Origin: Mammaliicoccus sp. Dog046
GTDB lineage: Bacteria; Bacillota; Bacilli; Staphylococcales; Staphylococcaceae
DNA length: 64,000 nt
Assembly (NCBI RefSeq): GCF_034039665.1
Contig: NZ_CP120131.1
Coordinates: 2,286,499-2,350,498, forward strand
Direction: 5' to 3'
Part shown: piece by piece, positions 36,571 to 46,650 of the stretch
How positions within the stretch are numbered: position 1 is the stretch's first letter
Layout: each line of letters begins with the position of its first letter
The notes under the pieces: generated by a model
What the model saw: the letters and a program-made list of their open reading frames with translations, nothing else
Told to the model about the DNA's origin: nothing
The model's database searches: none
Program-made: the position numbers and the translations under genes

Positions 36571-37353
36571 TTATATTGCTTGCTTATCTCTCACTTTTTG
36601 ATTCAAAAAATTTGAAATGACCTTTTTAAACTTTTCACTTTCTTCTATAAATGGTGCATGTCCAGAATGTTCAAAAACAACCGTTTCTGCATGCTTAATA
36701 CAATGTGAATCATTATCTACATCGTAAGGATCATACTTACCTTGCACAATAAGTGTAGGTACATCTATATTATCAGCTTTGACATCGATGCCATTAATAG
36801 ATCTAACTGAAATTGCATCTTCTTCTTCTGACATTCGATAATATTTCTTCGCTTCTTGATACCATTTAAATGTTGATTTAACATCATGAAAAATTTCATT
36901 AAATAAAATTAAAATCGCTTCCTCTTTACTAAATCCAGCTACTTTATCTCTATGTTTTGCTATCAATTTAATGAGTGGCTGCTTTCCGTGATTAGATATA
37001 GATGATACAAGTACGAGTTTCTTAACTTTATTAGGAAATTGATTGGTTAATTCTTGAGCAATAACGCCCCCCATATCATGTCCCAATATATAAGAATCTT
37101 CAATACCTTCGTAATGCATTAAATCCACAATATCATTAATATGATCTTGAATTGTAATTTGACTCGGTTTTCCCGATTTACCGTGTCCCCTTGAATCTAT
37201 AGTATAAACTGTAAATTGATCTTTCAGTAGTTGTACCGTTGAGCTAAATGTCGCTAAATTCATACTTAGTGCATGTAACATAATTAATGGTTTCCCTTTA
37301 CCCTGTTTCTCATATACAATATGAGTCCCGTCTCTTGCGATTATTTCTCCCAT
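36571..37353 (-). CDS. Alpha/beta hydrolase with Asp nucleophile
   Basis: 260 residues, alpha/beta-hydrolase fold. HG-type oxyanion region MLHALS, then RGHGKS, the nucleophile elbow LGHDMGG with Asp93 (not Ser), acid Asp208 in VQGKYDP and His232 in HSGHAPF. The Asp-Asp-His triad is that of epoxide hydrolases and haloacetate/haloalkane dehalogenases. Sits next to sarA as in other staphylococci. Start preceded by GGGAGGTAC. Confidence 0.8.
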   Translation of the reverse strand: MGEIIARDGTHIVYEKQGKGKPLIMLHALSMNLATFSSTVQLLKDQFTVYTIDSRGHGKSGKPSQITIQDHINDIVDLMHYEGIEDSYILGHDMGGVIAQELTNQFPNKVKKLVLVSSISNHGKQPLIKLIAKHRDKVAGFSKEEAILILFNEIFHDVKSTFKWYQEAKKYYRMSEEEDAISVRSINGIDVKADNIDVPTLIVQGKYDPYDVDNDSHCIKHAETVVFEHSGHAPFIEESEKFKKVISNFLNQKVRDKQAI

Positions 37354-37442
37354 AGTTTGTACCTCCCTACTTTACAATAAACATATACCCCTTTTACAAT
37401 TTTTCACACTATCAGATTTTAAATTCATTCAAAATCCCTCAT

Positions 37443-37486
37443 AAAAAAACAAACCAAACGCATGGTCTGCGTTTGGTTTGTTTTTA
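37443..37486 (-). terminator. Terminator downstream of the DUF-type membrane protein gene
   Basis: Perfect stem AAACAAACCAAACGCA/TGCGTTTGGTTTGTTT with short loop and T-run. Confidence 0.9.
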
Positions 37487-37492
37487 TCACAT

Positions 37493-38209
37493 TTATACGT
37501 ACTTTCTCGTTGAATATATCATTACGAAATACAATATAATGACAATTATAATAAACCAACTTGATACTGTTAATATTGAAATAAAGAGTTCGTTTGAAGT
37601 AACAGATGCTATCGTCTTCTGCATTACTGCTAGACCCATTGCTGCTACTTCAGGTTTCTTAATAAACGGCGATATAAGTACTAATATAATACCTATACCG
37701 AATAAAATCTGGAATAGTATGAGTGGCACTACAAAAATACCTAAATTCACATTAAATATCTTTAAAATACACAAAATGACACCTATACTAAACAACAGTA
37801 TATTTATCGTCATTAACGATTGATTAGGATATAGATAACTATTCTTTTTAATAACCATATATATTACAGATGAAATGAACAATATGAATACAAAGTATAA
37901 TATATACAGCCCAGTAACTGCACTAAATGGGATAAGCTTTTTATCAAATAAATATGCCATTAGCAAGAAGTTAAGTGTATAGAATATGATGGGATTATAA
38001 TTAACAATCACAATATTCCGCTCAATGATTTGTAATATTTCTGCATGAGATTTTTGCCTACTTTCTGCATAATCCATGTCTTTTTTATCAGTTTTTTTCA
38101 TTTCTTTCTTTAATGAATGTTGAACCTTATCTATTTGATTAGGTAACACGCCGACATGCTGTAAGTAGTCGTTGACGTTCTCCAACAATACGTTGTTGTT
38201 TGGACGCAA
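37493..38209 (-). CDS. Membrane protein of unknown function, 238 residues
   Basis: A hydrophilic N-terminal part (about 1-75, NDYLQHVGVLPNQIDKV, coiled-coil-like Lys/Glu-rich) then about five or six hydrophobic segments in pairs. The TTG start at 38209 follows AGAAGGTGGTG; the frame continues upstream without SD. Same position as an S. aureus gene between the exported protein and the sarA-side hydrolase. Function unknown. Confidence 0.65.
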   Translation of the reverse strand: MRPNNNVLLENVNDYLQHVGVLPNQIDKVQHSLKKEMKKTDKKDMDYAESRQKSHAEILQIIERNIVIVNYNPIIFYTLNFLLMAYLFDKKLIPFSAVTGLYILYFVFILFISSVIYMVIKKNSYLYPNQSLMTINILLFSIGVILCILKIFNVNLGIFVVPLILFQILFGIGIILVLISPFIKKPEVAAMGLAVMQKTIASVTSNELFISILTVSSWFIIIVIILYFVMIYSTRKYV

Positions 38210-38303
38210 ATAAATACACCACCTTCTTTCTAATATTGTATAAATTAATCCCCTATTATGCAATATGAATATTACACAATAGGGGATTAAAATGTTCAAC
38301 TAT

Positions 38304-38831
38304 TTAATACTTACCAACATCGATACGATATACTTTAAACTGTTTACTGTTTGGTGTTGCTTTTGAAAGTTGGAAATGCGCTTGTTCATTATTTACATAT
38401 GCGTATCCGCCAGTATATTTATTATTTTGTACACGTTTTGTTGTATGGTTACCTAGTACTGATACAAGTTGATCTAAGTTTACATCTGTCAGTTGATTAT
38501 AAATCATTGTTATACGTTTAACTGTTTCTTTGTTATTATGGACCTTCGCTGTAACAATCATGTGGCCATTTTTTGTATCAAATTCGTAATAATTTTCTCT
38601 TTCGTTACTATCATCTGAATACGAAAACATAAGATCAGGATATTTTGATTTAATTTTAGACATTTTGTCGCCAATTTTAATACCTTCGATGCTCACTGTA
38701 CCCTCTTTATAAGTTTGTACGTTCTGATCGTTAATATCAAATTGGTTTGTAGTTGCAGCATTTGCCTCGCTATAGGATGAAAATGGATATACCATAAGTG
38801 CCATTACTATAAATAAGAGACATTTTTTCAT
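38304..38831 (-). CDS. Exported protein of unknown function (sarA-neighbourhood)
   Basis: 175 residues: cleavable signal peptide (MKKCLLFIVMALMVYPFSSY...ANA) and a domain containing GIKIGDKMSKIKSKYPDLMFSY and DTKNGHMIVTAKV, resembling the DUF4309-like/immunodominant-antigen-type repeats of staphylococci. No enzyme motifs. ATG 38831 follows CGAAGGAGAAC; the frame extends upstream without a start signal. Confidence 0.7.
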   Translation of the reverse strand: MKKCLLFIVMALMVYPFSSYSEANAATTNQFDINDQNVQTYKEGTVSIEGIKIGDKMSKIKSKYPDLMFSYSDDSNERENYYEFDTKNGHMIVTAKVHNNKETVKRITMIYNQLTDVNLDQLVSVLGNHTTKRVQNNKYTGGYAYVNNEQAHFQLSKATPNSKQFKVYRIDVGKY

Positions 38832-38945
38832 ATGAAGTTCTCCTTCGTTCTCTGTCTTATATGCTATGCATTTAACTAACCACATTATATCATACAGATT
38901 ACAAAATGACCACTTTTATTACAATCGTGTAACGAACAGATTAAT

Positions 38946-39734
38946 TCAATTTTTTTCTATCAAAAATTCATTTAATACTTTCATAAATTTGTCTTTTTCT
39001 TCAACAAATGGTAATTCACCTGAACCATCAAATAATTCAAACTGAGATTGAGGTAATAATCCACTTATTCTACTACCTTCATTATATAAAACTTTTCCAT
39101 TATACAAACCTGATATGACAAGCGTCGGCACATTAATTTCAGGTAGTAACGACAAGATATCAAAGTCTTTGAAGGATCTTTTGACAGTGATTTTTTCTTC
39201 TATTGTTTGTAAATCATTAGAAGGTACATGTGATTTCACAAACTTCTTAGCTTCTTTGACGTTTTTATATCTAAACTTTAATAAATATTTTTCTCTTTCT
39301 TGACTTGTCATCGTTCTAATTTCATCTGCATGTCTATCATAAATACGACTATCCGGGCACGTTGAGTGATCTTCAGTAGGATTAATCAATACCATACCTT
39401 TAACTAGTCCTGGTGACTTATATGTTAGTCCAGTAGCGATTGTGGCACCTAACTCCAATCCAATCACAAAGGTAGAATGAATATATAACGACTTAAGCAA
39501 TTGTTGTATGTCAGAAATATAATTATCCACCCTACTATCAGTCGGTGGTGTATCACTTAATCCATGACCTCTCAAATCTATTGAAATCACTTGATATTGT
39601 TTACTTAATTTCTTCACAAGCGGTGCAAATACATTCATATCTTGAAATAAACTATGCAATAATATGATTGGATACCCGCTTCCATTCGTTTCATAATGAA
39701 TGGCAACATTCTCTTTTGTTAAAAATAATTCCAC
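38946..39734 (-). CDS. Alpha/beta-hydrolase-fold protein with lost catalytic triad
   Basis: 262 residues, paralogue of the hydrolase at 36571-37353 (RGHGLS, PTLVISGLYN, LPFVEEKDKFMKVLNEFL align). At the nucleophile elbow GHD/SxG has become GLELG (Glu94), the acid position is Asn212 (GLYN against GKYD) and the His position is Glu240 (SGE against SGH). So none of the three triad residues remains, yet the frame is intact. One base overlap with the HAD gene upstream. Probably a binding or regulatory protein; could be an active enzyme of a different kind. Confidence 0.75.
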   Translation of the reverse strand: MELFLTKENVAIHYETNGSGYPIILLHSLFQDMNVFAPLVKKLSKQYQVISIDLRGHGLSDTPPTDSRVDNYISDIQQLLKSLYIHSTFVIGLELGATIATGLTYKSPGLVKGMVLINPTEDHSTCPDSRIYDRHADEIRTMTSQEREKYLLKFRYKNVKEAKKFVKSHVPSNDLQTIEEKITVKRSFKDFDILSLLPEINVPTLVISGLYNGKVLYNEGSRISGLLPQSQFELFDGSGELPFVEEKDKFMKVLNEFLIEKN

Positions 39735-40429
39735 TATTCATCATCCCTTTCAATCTGGTTACAAACATTTAAAAGATCACTTAAGCTTTCAATTTTATAA
39801 GTAACCTCATCCTCTTCCGGTGTTCCTAGGACAGCATTAGTAACCCAAGCATTTCTCATTCCCATTGCATGTGCAGCAGCAATGTCATTTAATGGACAGT
39901 CGCCAACGTATATGACTTGTTCTGCTGTCACACCTAAATGCTTCATGATGTCTTCAAATATGATTGGATCTGGTTTCATCACACCAACCTCATCAGACGT
40001 AGACACATAATGTATATAAGGATCAATGCCGATTGCATTGATCACATGCATAATTTCATCACTTTTCCCGTTAGCTATAACGCCTAATTTATATCCCTTT
40101 TTTCTCAATTGTTCTAAAGTAATTAACGTATCATAAAAAGGAAAATGGTATCTGTAATGATGCGTTTTGTAATCATTATAAAATGTTTTCCAAGAAATTC
40201 TTTCTATATTTAGAGTCTTCACTAATTCTTTATAAACCCATTCAACATCTTCTAAACCATAGGGATTTAATGATAAATATACCTTCTCAAAATCACGCCT
40301 TTGGACTGTTACCATCAATTCATGAAATCTTTCAAATTGCTCTTCCAAAAATTTAAGTCGTGATTTCTCACGATCTACAAGCGTGCCTTCTAAATCGAAG
40401 ATAATCGCTCGAATATCACACGAACTCAT
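39734..40429 (-). CDS. HAD-superfamily hydrolase with an altered motif I
   Basis: 231 residues, HAD fold: motif I FDLEGTLVD with nucleophile Asp12, but the second Asp of DxD is Glu14; motif II GVIANGKSD (Asn/Lys in place of Ser/Thr pattern), motif III MKPDPIIF, motif IV VGDCPLNDIAAA. Most like phosphoglycolate phosphatase/YjjG-type small-molecule phosphatases. The DxE change may alter catalysis. Operon with the pseudo-hydrolase (1-base overlap). Confidence 0.75.
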   Translation of the reverse strand: MSSCDIRAIIFDLEGTLVDREKSRLKFLEEQFERFHELMVTVQRRDFEKVYLSLNPYGLEDVEWVYKELVKTLNIERISWKTFYNDYKTHHYRYHFPFYDTLITLEQLRKKGYKLGVIANGKSDEIMHVINAIGIDPYIHYVSTSDEVGVMKPDPIIFEDIMKHLGVTAEQVIYVGDCPLNDIAAAHAMGMRNAWVTNAVLGTPEEDEVTYKIESLSDLLNVCNQIERDDE

Positions 40430-40546
40430 GTCATCATCCCTTTCATAGAAATATTGTAAACTATTCCATTAATAAAGCAATACAAACTTTCACTTTCAAG
40501 ACATAAAAAAGACAAAACAAAAGTTTATTCCACTTAAGTTTCGTCT

Positions 40547-41530
40547 TTATTTATTTGGATTGTCTTTATGATGTTGTTCAGTAATCATTAAATACATCAT
40601 AACTGGAATAGAGATTATTGATAATACCACGCCAACTGGAATTTGAACAGGACTAATTAATATTCGTCCTAGCGTATCAGCGATTAATAAGATGGTACCG
40701 CCAATTAAAATATTTAATATCATTTGTATGTGCATAGGCACACGATAAACTCTTCTTACAATTTGCGGTATAACCATGCCTATAAAACCAATAATACCTG
40801 TAAAACTAATAATGACTGCTGTCATAACCGCTGCAACTAATAAACAGAACCATGAAATCATCCTTACATTCAGTCCAAGCGTAAGTGCCTTCTCGTCTCC
40901 AAGTTGTAATAGTTTAATGAAGTGACTCATACTCAATAATAAACATATACAAACAGCCGTTACACTCCCTGTAATGATGACTGTCGTACTTTCAGCATTT
41001 GCCACACTACCAAATAAATATGAAATCATGCTATTTACTTTATTTGGTTTCAACAAGATTAATATATATAATGCAGCACTAAAAAATGCACCAATAAATA
41101 TCCCTGATAATATCATCGTCGCAATGTGAAATGACTTCACTAACGTTTCGGTCACAAATACAACGATAATCAATGTTAATAAACTAAAAATAATAGAGAA
41201 TAGCGGTACAAACCATAGTGATAAACCAATAAAGACAGCAAAGGCACTACCAAATGTTGCACCACTTGCTAAACCTAGCGTAAAGCTATCCGCCAAAGGA
41301 TTATTGAGTATTGTCTGATAGATATGTCCACTCAGTACTAACCCCATACCTGCAATGAGTGCTAATAACGTTCTCGGTATTCTAATTTCATAAAATATCG
41401 TCCAGTCTAACGCGCTATTCAAATGCCACATGATACCTGTTGAGCCTATCAATAAAGACATAACAACAGCAAGTAATAGTACAATCAACCAACCTACAAG
41501 CAATCGATATATATGAAATTGTTTAGTCAT
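40547..41530 (-). CDS. FecCD/BtuC-family iron or cobalamin ABC permease
   Basis: 327 residues, about ten hydrophobic helices, with the BtuC motifs IRIPRTLLALIAGMGLVLSGHIYQTILNNPLADSFTLGLASGA and GFIGMVIPQIVRR. Eight bases overlap the binding-protein gene upstream. No ATPase gene is here; staphylococci often share FhuC. RBS within the upstream gene. Confidence 0.85.
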   Translation of the reverse strand: MTKQFHIYRLLVGWLIVLLLAVVMSLLIGSTGIMWHLNSALDWTIFYEIRIPRTLLALIAGMGLVLSGHIYQTILNNPLADSFTLGLASGATFGSAFAVFIGLSLWFVPLFSIIFSLLTLIIVVFVTETLVKSFHIATMILSGIFIGAFFSAALYILILLKPNKVNSMISYLFGSVANAESTTVIITGSVTAVCICLLLSMSHFIKLLQLGDEKALTLGLNVRMISWFCLLVAAVMTAVIISFTGIIGFIGMVIPQIVRRVYRVPMHIQMILNILIGGTILLIADTLGRILISPVQIPVGVVLSIISIPVMMYLMITEQHHKDNPNK

Positions 41531-42383
41531 ATACTTTGTCCGCTAGTTCATTTAAACCTTCGGCAATGCGTGGACCAGGTCTAGATATTTTATTCGCATC
41601 GATTGCATGTATATGATTGTCTTTCACTGCTTGTATTTGATCAAAGCCATCTCTCTTTTTATTAAGTGACTGATAAGTTGATTCCGTTTGGCCACTTGTA
41701 TCAATCATGACATCCGGATTACGTTTAACAATAATTTCTTTATCTGTTTTGATCCATCCCTTTTCATCATGAAAAATATTTTTCGCTTTTATTTCGCGCA
41801 ACATATCATCATAAAAGGTATCTGAACCAGCTGTATAAATATCAGGTTGTGCCGATATTTCCATGAACACTTTTTTACCTTGTTGTTTCTTCGGAATATC
41901 TTTGACAACTTCTGTAATTTCACCCTTAACCCGATTTACGAGATCCTTAGACTCTTGTTCTTTTCCTGTCACCTTACCTATTTGTTCAAACGATTGATAC
42001 ATTTCTTTAATGGAATGCGCATCTTTGACATAAACGACCTTAACGCCTGATTTACTTAACTTGTTCAAGACTTTTTCTTGAGTAGATTTATTAGATTCAT
42101 GCGCCACAATCAAATCCGGCTTTGCTTTTAGTAAACTTTCATAATCCAAATTAAACGCATCAAATTGTTGTTTATCTTTAACACCTTTCGGATAATCATC
42201 AACGGTCGACACACCAATGATACTTTTCTCTAATCCAAGTTCATATAGGATTTCAGTGTTACTTGGCATGAGAGAGATAATACGGTGATATGCCTTATGA
42301 TCTGATGTTTTTTGATTCGTTTGACAACCTGATAAAACAAGTAAAGCAATGAATATAAAACAAATAACTTTAATACCTTTCAT
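41523..42383 (-). CDS. Iron/cobalamin ABC transporter substrate-binding lipoprotein
   Basis: 286 residues: lipobox LSGC (about Cys19), then HRIISLMPSNTEILYELGLEKSIIGVSTVDDYP, a BtuF/FhuD-like type-III binding fold with ISAQPDIYTAGSDTFYDDMLREI and IDANKISRPGPRI. Substrate (heme, siderophore, B12) is unknown. ATG 42383 follows GAGGAGTG. Upstream of the permease gene. Confidence 0.82.
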   Translation of the reverse strand: MKGIKVICFIFIALLVLSGCQTNQKTSDHKAYHRIISLMPSNTEILYELGLEKSIIGVSTVDDYPKGVKDKQQFDAFNLDYESLLKAKPDLIVAHESNKSTQEKVLNKLSKSGVKVVYVKDAHSIKEMYQSFEQIGKVTGKEQESKDLVNRVKGEITEVVKDIPKKQQGKKVFMEISAQPDIYTAGSDTFYDDMLREIKAKNIFHDEKGWIKTDKEIIVKRNPDVMIDTSGQTESTYQSLNKKRDGFDQIQAVKDNHIHAIDANKISRPGPRIAEGLNELADKVYD

Positions 42384-42422
42384 CTTAACACTCCTCACTA
42401 TCATTACTTAAAAAATGGTACA

Positions 42423-42460
42423 CAAAAAGGCGCAACTCAAACAAGATTGAGCTGCACCTC
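42423..42460 (-). terminator. Terminator of argS
   Basis: On the minus strand AGGTGCAGCTCAA and TTGAGTTGCGCCT pair with a few mismatches, followed by TTTTTG. Confidence 0.75.
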
Positions 42461-42480
42461 AATGAAAACTTCAAATATCA

Positions 42481-44139
42481 TTACATAGATTCTGGAGCAG
42501 ACACACCTATTAAGTTCAGTGCGTTACGTAATGTAATACGTGCCGCTTCAATAAGTGCCAAGTGTGCTTTCGTTTTATCTATATCATCTGTTAATACTTT
42601 TTCTGCATTATAGAATTTGTGGAATTGTGCTGCTAAGTCTTGTATATAATTCGTAATACGATGTGGGCTACGTGATTCTGCAGCTGATACAATCGTAGGT
42701 TCGAATTCAGCAATTTTCTTTAATAAATCAAATGCTTTTTCATGTGTAATCGTAGTTAAATCTACATCTTTATCAATTGAGATGCCTTTTTCTTCTGCTT
42801 GACGAATAATTGAAGAAATACGTGCATGCGCATATTGTGCATAATAAACTGGATTATCTTGAGATTCTTTCTTCGCTAATTCCATATCGAAATCAAAGTG
42901 TGTATCAGGGCTACGCATCGTTAAGAAATAACGAGCTGCATCAACGCCTACTTCATCCATAATGTCGCGTAATGTGATTGCATTACCCGTACGTTTACTC
43001 ATCTTCACTTCAACGCCGTCTTGTAATAAGCGTACCATTTGCATGATTTGAATTTCAAGACGCTTAGAGTCTACACCAAACGTTTCTAATGATGCTTTCA
43101 AACGATTAATATAACCATGGTGATCTGCACCGAATAAGTTAATTAATTTATCATAACCACGTTCAACTTTATCATAATGATAAGCGATATCTGGTAGGAA
43201 GTATGTATATGTTCCATCTTGTTTAATTAACACGCGGTCTTTGTCATCACCGAATTCTGTCGTTTTTAACCATGTTGCGCCGTCTTGTTCATATGTGTAT
43301 CCAAGTTCAGACATTTTATCCAATACAGCAGCAATCTTGTTAGATTCATATAATGATGTTTCACTGAACCAGTTATCAAAATGAATATTAAAATCATTTA
43401 AATCTTGTTTCAATTTAACCATTTCATAATCTAAACCTAGTTTACGGAACGTTTTAATACGTGATGCTTCAGGTTGATCTTTAATTTCTGGGTGTTTTTC
43501 TGCTAAATCTTTACCGATTGCGATAATATCTTTACCATGATATCCATCTTCAGGTAGTGTAGTTTCAGTTCCTAATGCTTGATTGTAACGTGCTTCAATT
43601 GATAGTGCTAAGTTCTCAATTTGTTTACCTGCATCATTAATATAATATTCACGTGTTACATCATAACCAGCTGCATTTAGTACATTTGATAAAGTATCAC
43701 CTACTGCTGCATTACGTGCATGTCCGATATGCAAATCACCTGTTGGGTTTGCTGAAACATATTCCACGATGATACTTTCATTTTTACGTTCTTCAGATTG
43801 TCCAAAAGTTTCACCTTTAGTTAATGCTGTTTCAATAATTGTTGTTAAATATTGTTGATCTAAGTAGAAATTAATAAATCCTGGGCCAGCAATATCTACT
43901 TGTTTAACATTTGCTTTAGCTGTATCTAAATTTTCCACGATTTGCTCTGCAATTTCACGAGGGTTCTTACGTGCTAACTTTGTTAACACCATCGCAATAT
44001 TTGATGAATAATCACCATTTTTAGGGTCTTTAGGTGATTCTATTTTAATTTCTGGAACTGATTCTACAAGTTCAGCTTTTAATATACTAGCTTTAATTTC
44101 TTCTATTAATGTTTCTTTAACTTGGTCAATGATATTCAT
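42481..44139 (-). CDS. argS: Arginyl-tRNA synthetase
   Basis: 552 residues, class I aminoacyl-tRNA synthetase. HIGH motif in [22 protein letters not shown]-like motif in [10 protein letters not shown]-terminal additional domain and C-terminal anticodon-binding helical domain ([17 protein letters not shown]). Four bases overlap with the DUF1934 gene upstream. No T-box leader. Confidence 0.95.
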   Translation of the reverse strand: MNIIDQVKETLIEEIKASILKAELVESVPEIKIESPKDPKNGDYSSNIAMVLTKLARKNPREIAEQIVENLDTAKANVKQVDIAGPGFINFYLDQQYLTTIIETALTKGETFGQSEERKNESIIVEYVSANPTGDLHIGHARNAAVGDTLSNVLNAAGYDVTREYYINDAGKQIENLALSIEARYNQALGTETTLPEDGYHGKDIIAIGKDLAEKHPEIKDQPEASRIKTFRKLGLDYEMVKLKQDLNDFNIHFDNWFSETSLYESNKIAAVLDKMSELGYTYEQDGATWLKTTEFGDDKDRVLIKQDGTYTYFLPDIAYHYDKVERGYDKLINLFGADHHGYINRLKASLETFGVDSKRLEIQIMQMVRLLQDGVEVKMSKRTGNAITLRDIMDEVGVDAARYFLTMRSPDTHFDFDMELAKKESQDNPVYYAQYAHARISSIIRQAEEKGISIDKDVDLTTITHEKAFDLLKKIAEFEPTIVSAAESRSPHRITNYIQDLAAQFHKFYNAEKVLTDDIDKTKAHLALIEAARITLRNALNLIGVSAPESM

Positions 44140-44552
44140 TCATTTGTCTCCTTAAAATTAATTTGAAATTGATATGTCCCGAGTAAGCCCGATTGATCAC
44201 TTAATTGATAGTGAATTTTGAGCTTACCTTTATTATCATCTTGAAAGTGCTTAACGGATAATGTATGAACGTTCATTGTCATACGTCCAGCTTCTGTATC
44301 ATAATAACTGATAGTGTCTTGGCCTTCGACAAAGTGAAATACCGTTTTCACTGTACCTGTACGGTGAATTTTAACGCCATTATCTTCTATCTTCAGCATA
44401 TTCTTTACTATTTGATCATCAATCGTTTCTTCATACCTAATAATATCACTATTCTTCTTGTGATAAGTACCTGTAGTATCTGTTTGAAACGTAGACTTTT
44501 CGCCGTTTTGTTTAACGACCTGTTTAATATTAATTGTTATATCTTCTTTCAT
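44136..44552 (-). CDS. DUF1934 (YwiB-like) protein
   Basis: About 138 residues, lipocalin-like beta barrel pattern: [72 protein letters not shown]. In Bacilli it also sits before argS. ATG 44552 preceded by ATGAGGTGG; the terminator at 44612-44647 rules out the upstream extension. Stop overlaps argS by four bases. Confidence 0.82.
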   Translation of the reverse strand: MKEDITINIKQVVKQNGEKSTFQTDTTGTYHKKNSDIIRYEETIDDQIVKNMLKIEDNGVKIHRTGTVKTVFHFVEGQDTISYYDTEAGRMTMNVHTLSVKHFQDDNKGKLKIHYQLSDQSGLLGTYQFQINFKETNE

Positions 44553-44611
44553 CGCTAGCCACCTCATCGTATAAGAACGTACATTATTATAGCATATTTG
44601 ACACATTAAAA

Positions 44612-44647
44612 TAAAAAAAGCAGGGCTAGTAGCGCCTGCTTTTTTTA
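44612..44647. terminator. Terminator downstream of ywhD
   Basis: AAAAAAAGCAGG...CCTGCTTTTTTT with an inner hairpin. It lies between the ywhD stop and the DUF1934 start. Confidence 0.88.
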
Positions 44648-44757
44648 CTGTCCTAGCTATAGTAGCTATCAACTATTTTACTGATGAAACCGCGAAAAGA
44701 CAATAGCTATTTAATTGAATTGTCATATTTCACAATTAAGTCACAAATTAGACACAT

Positions 44758-45270
44758 TTAACTAATTTCAAGTGATTTTTTCAATTCATCACTACTGTTA
44801 TCCCACATTTCTTTGTTATGTTCTTGTAAGAATTTTTTGAGTACAACTTTATTCTCATCACCAATTTGGTCAATAACAATTTGATGTTTCATAGATTTAT
44901 CCATCATATTAACATGTTCAGGCATACTCTTATATCCACGTTTTTTCGGTTTGTTTACTAATAAATAACAACCTGTTAACCCAGCATAATATGGCCCTTG
45001 TTCACCACGTTCAGTTGTGACCCAACATAACCAATATGATTTCGCTTCTTCACCTTTAACTTCTTCGATGTCTTTTACCCATTTCACACGCTTTTCTACT
45101 TCTGCTCTTGCGTGCATGGCACCTACGTCGATAAATGCCGTTTGATCTGCAACATCAACAAAAACTGGTGCAACATTATCTAAACTTATTGAACCTATAT
45201 TTGTTCCTTTATGTCCATCTAATGGATCGTTCTTTATTATATTAAATTGAAATCCTTTATTTTCAGCCAA
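44758..45270 (-). CDS. ywhD: YwhD family protein
   Basis: 170 residues. FQFNIIKNDPLDGHKG, FIDVGAMHARAEVEKRVKW and CWVTTERGEQGPYYAGLTGCYLLV are recognisable YwhD segments; family of unknown function in Bacillales. RBS (AGGTGAAATAA). Next to ywfO as often seen. Confidence 0.85.
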   Translation of the reverse strand: MAENKGFQFNIIKNDPLDGHKGTNIGSISLDNVAPVFVDVADQTAFIDVGAMHARAEVEKRVKWVKDIEEVKGEEAKSYWLCWVTTERGEQGPYYAGLTGCYLLVNKPKKRGYKSMPEHVNMMDKSMKHQIVIDQIGDENKVVLKKFLQEHNKEMWDNSSDELKKSLEIS

Positions 45271-45318
45271 TTATTTCACCTCATACATGTCATGTCTAAT
45301 CCAAACTTGCATAGCCAA

Positions 45319-46614
45319 TTAGACAAGTTCATTTAATAAATTAATTATTTCGCCCTTAATCGTTTCATCAGTCATGCCTAATATCAGTTCTTTAGGATAA
45401 TACAATTTATAATCTAATCGTTTAATCCCTGTAATACTATGAATGATCACTGACTGACTACTAATCTCTTTAATATTACCAGTCTTCTGAAGCAGATGGA
45501 TCGGTTGTCTGTTTGACCCAGGTCGATCGTAATCATACGGTAAATCTGAAAATGAGTCACATACGAAATAGTACTCTGGATCAATGCCGCCTTTTTCAAA
45601 TAGATCTGTAAGCTCACCAATCGTAATGACTGACCCGTCAAATGGTAAATATTTAAATAAATCTCGATTAACGAATCGTTTGCTTAAATCACTTAAGATT
45701 TGGTCTTCTTCTTCAGTCCACTCTTCTAAGTAATACATTACAACTGTTTCATCTAAACGAATATAATCCGGAATCGTTACTTCACCTTCAAAGAATGGTA
45801 TTAAATATTTAGGTGGTTCTTTGAACAAGTAACCTTGATCATATAGCACCTTCGCGCGTTTAAAGCATCTATTTAACAATACTTCTCCACCACGACTAAC
45901 CGGATGGAAATAAATTTGCCAATACATTTGGTATCGACTCATTAAAAAGTTCTCAACTGCATGCATTCCACTTTCTTTGATAAGTACTTCGTCTTTCGAT
46001 GGCCTCATTAAACGCAAGACACGTTCCATATCGAATTGACCATAACTCACACCAGTAAAATATGCATCTCTCTGCAAGTAATCCATTCGATCTGCATCTA
46101 TTTGAGATGAAATCATTGATATGACTAATTTATTCTGATGCGTTTTATTAATGACTTCCGCTACTTCATCCGGAAATTCAGGTGACACACGTCTTAACAC
46201 TTCGTTAACTTCTGTATCTCCTTTAATAATCATTTGCGTGAACGCTTCATGGTCAGTTAAGAATATTTTTTCAAAACAATGTGAAAAAGGACCATGCCCT
46301 AAATCATGTAATAACGCTGCACATAATGCTAATGGTCGATCTTTATTATCCCAAGGTGCTCTACCATCAAACACCTCATCGATCATACGTCTTACTATTT
46401 CATAAACACCTAAGGAATGTCCAAAGCGACTGTGTTCAGCTGTATGGAAAGATAAATAAAGTGTGCCTAGTTGTTTAATTCTTCTTAATCGTTGAAATTC
46501 TTTCGTCTTAATCAAATCCCAAATTAATTGGTCACGTACATGAATGTAGCGATGAACAGGATCTTTAAAGACTTTCTCTTCAGGTAATTTTTTCATTCCA
46601 TAATCTTCTGTCAC
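45319..46614 (-). CDS. ywfO: HD-domain phosphohydrolase YwfO
   Basis: 431 residues, HD superfamily, dNTPase-like. H...HD motif set: LGTLYLSFHTAEHSRFGHSLG, ALLHDLGHGPFSHCFE, then SSQIDADRMDYLQRDAYFTG (downstream metal Asp). Hydrolyses nucleotide triphosphates in characterised homologues (dNTP triphosphohydrolase activity). GTG start at 46614 follows GGAGG by seven bases; an upstream ATG has no SD. Confidence 0.82.
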   Translation of the reverse strand: MTEDYGMKKLPEEKVFKDPVHRYIHVRDQLIWDLIKTKEFQRLRRIKQLGTLYLSFHTAEHSRFGHSLGVYEIVRRMIDEVFDGRAPWDNKDRPLALCAALLHDLGHGPFSHCFEKIFLTDHEAFTQMIIKGDTEVNEVLRRVSPEFPDEVAEVINKTHQNKLVISMISSQIDADRMDYLQRDAYFTGVSYGQFDMERVLRLMRPSKDEVLIKESGMHAVENFLMSRYQMYWQIYFHPVSRGGEVLLNRCFKRAKVLYDQGYLFKEPPKYLIPFFEGEVTIPDYIRLDETVVMYYLEEWTEEEDQILSDLSKRFVNRDLFKYLPFDGSVITIGELTDLFEKGGIDPEYYFVCDSFSDLPYDYDRPGSNRQPIHLLQKTGNIKEISSQSVIIHSITGIKRLDYKLYYPKELILGMTDETIKGEIINLLNELV

Positions 46615-46650
46615 TTTGTAACCTCCATTCCTTATCATTCGTTTTTTATT

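Noticed and set aside
39115-39303. Small frame antisense to the pseudo-hydrolase
   Set aside because: No start signal; complements a conserved fold.
44140-44760. T-box leader upstream of argS
   Set aside because: No specifier-loop or T-box bulge sequence; argS follows DUF1934 with a four-base overlap.
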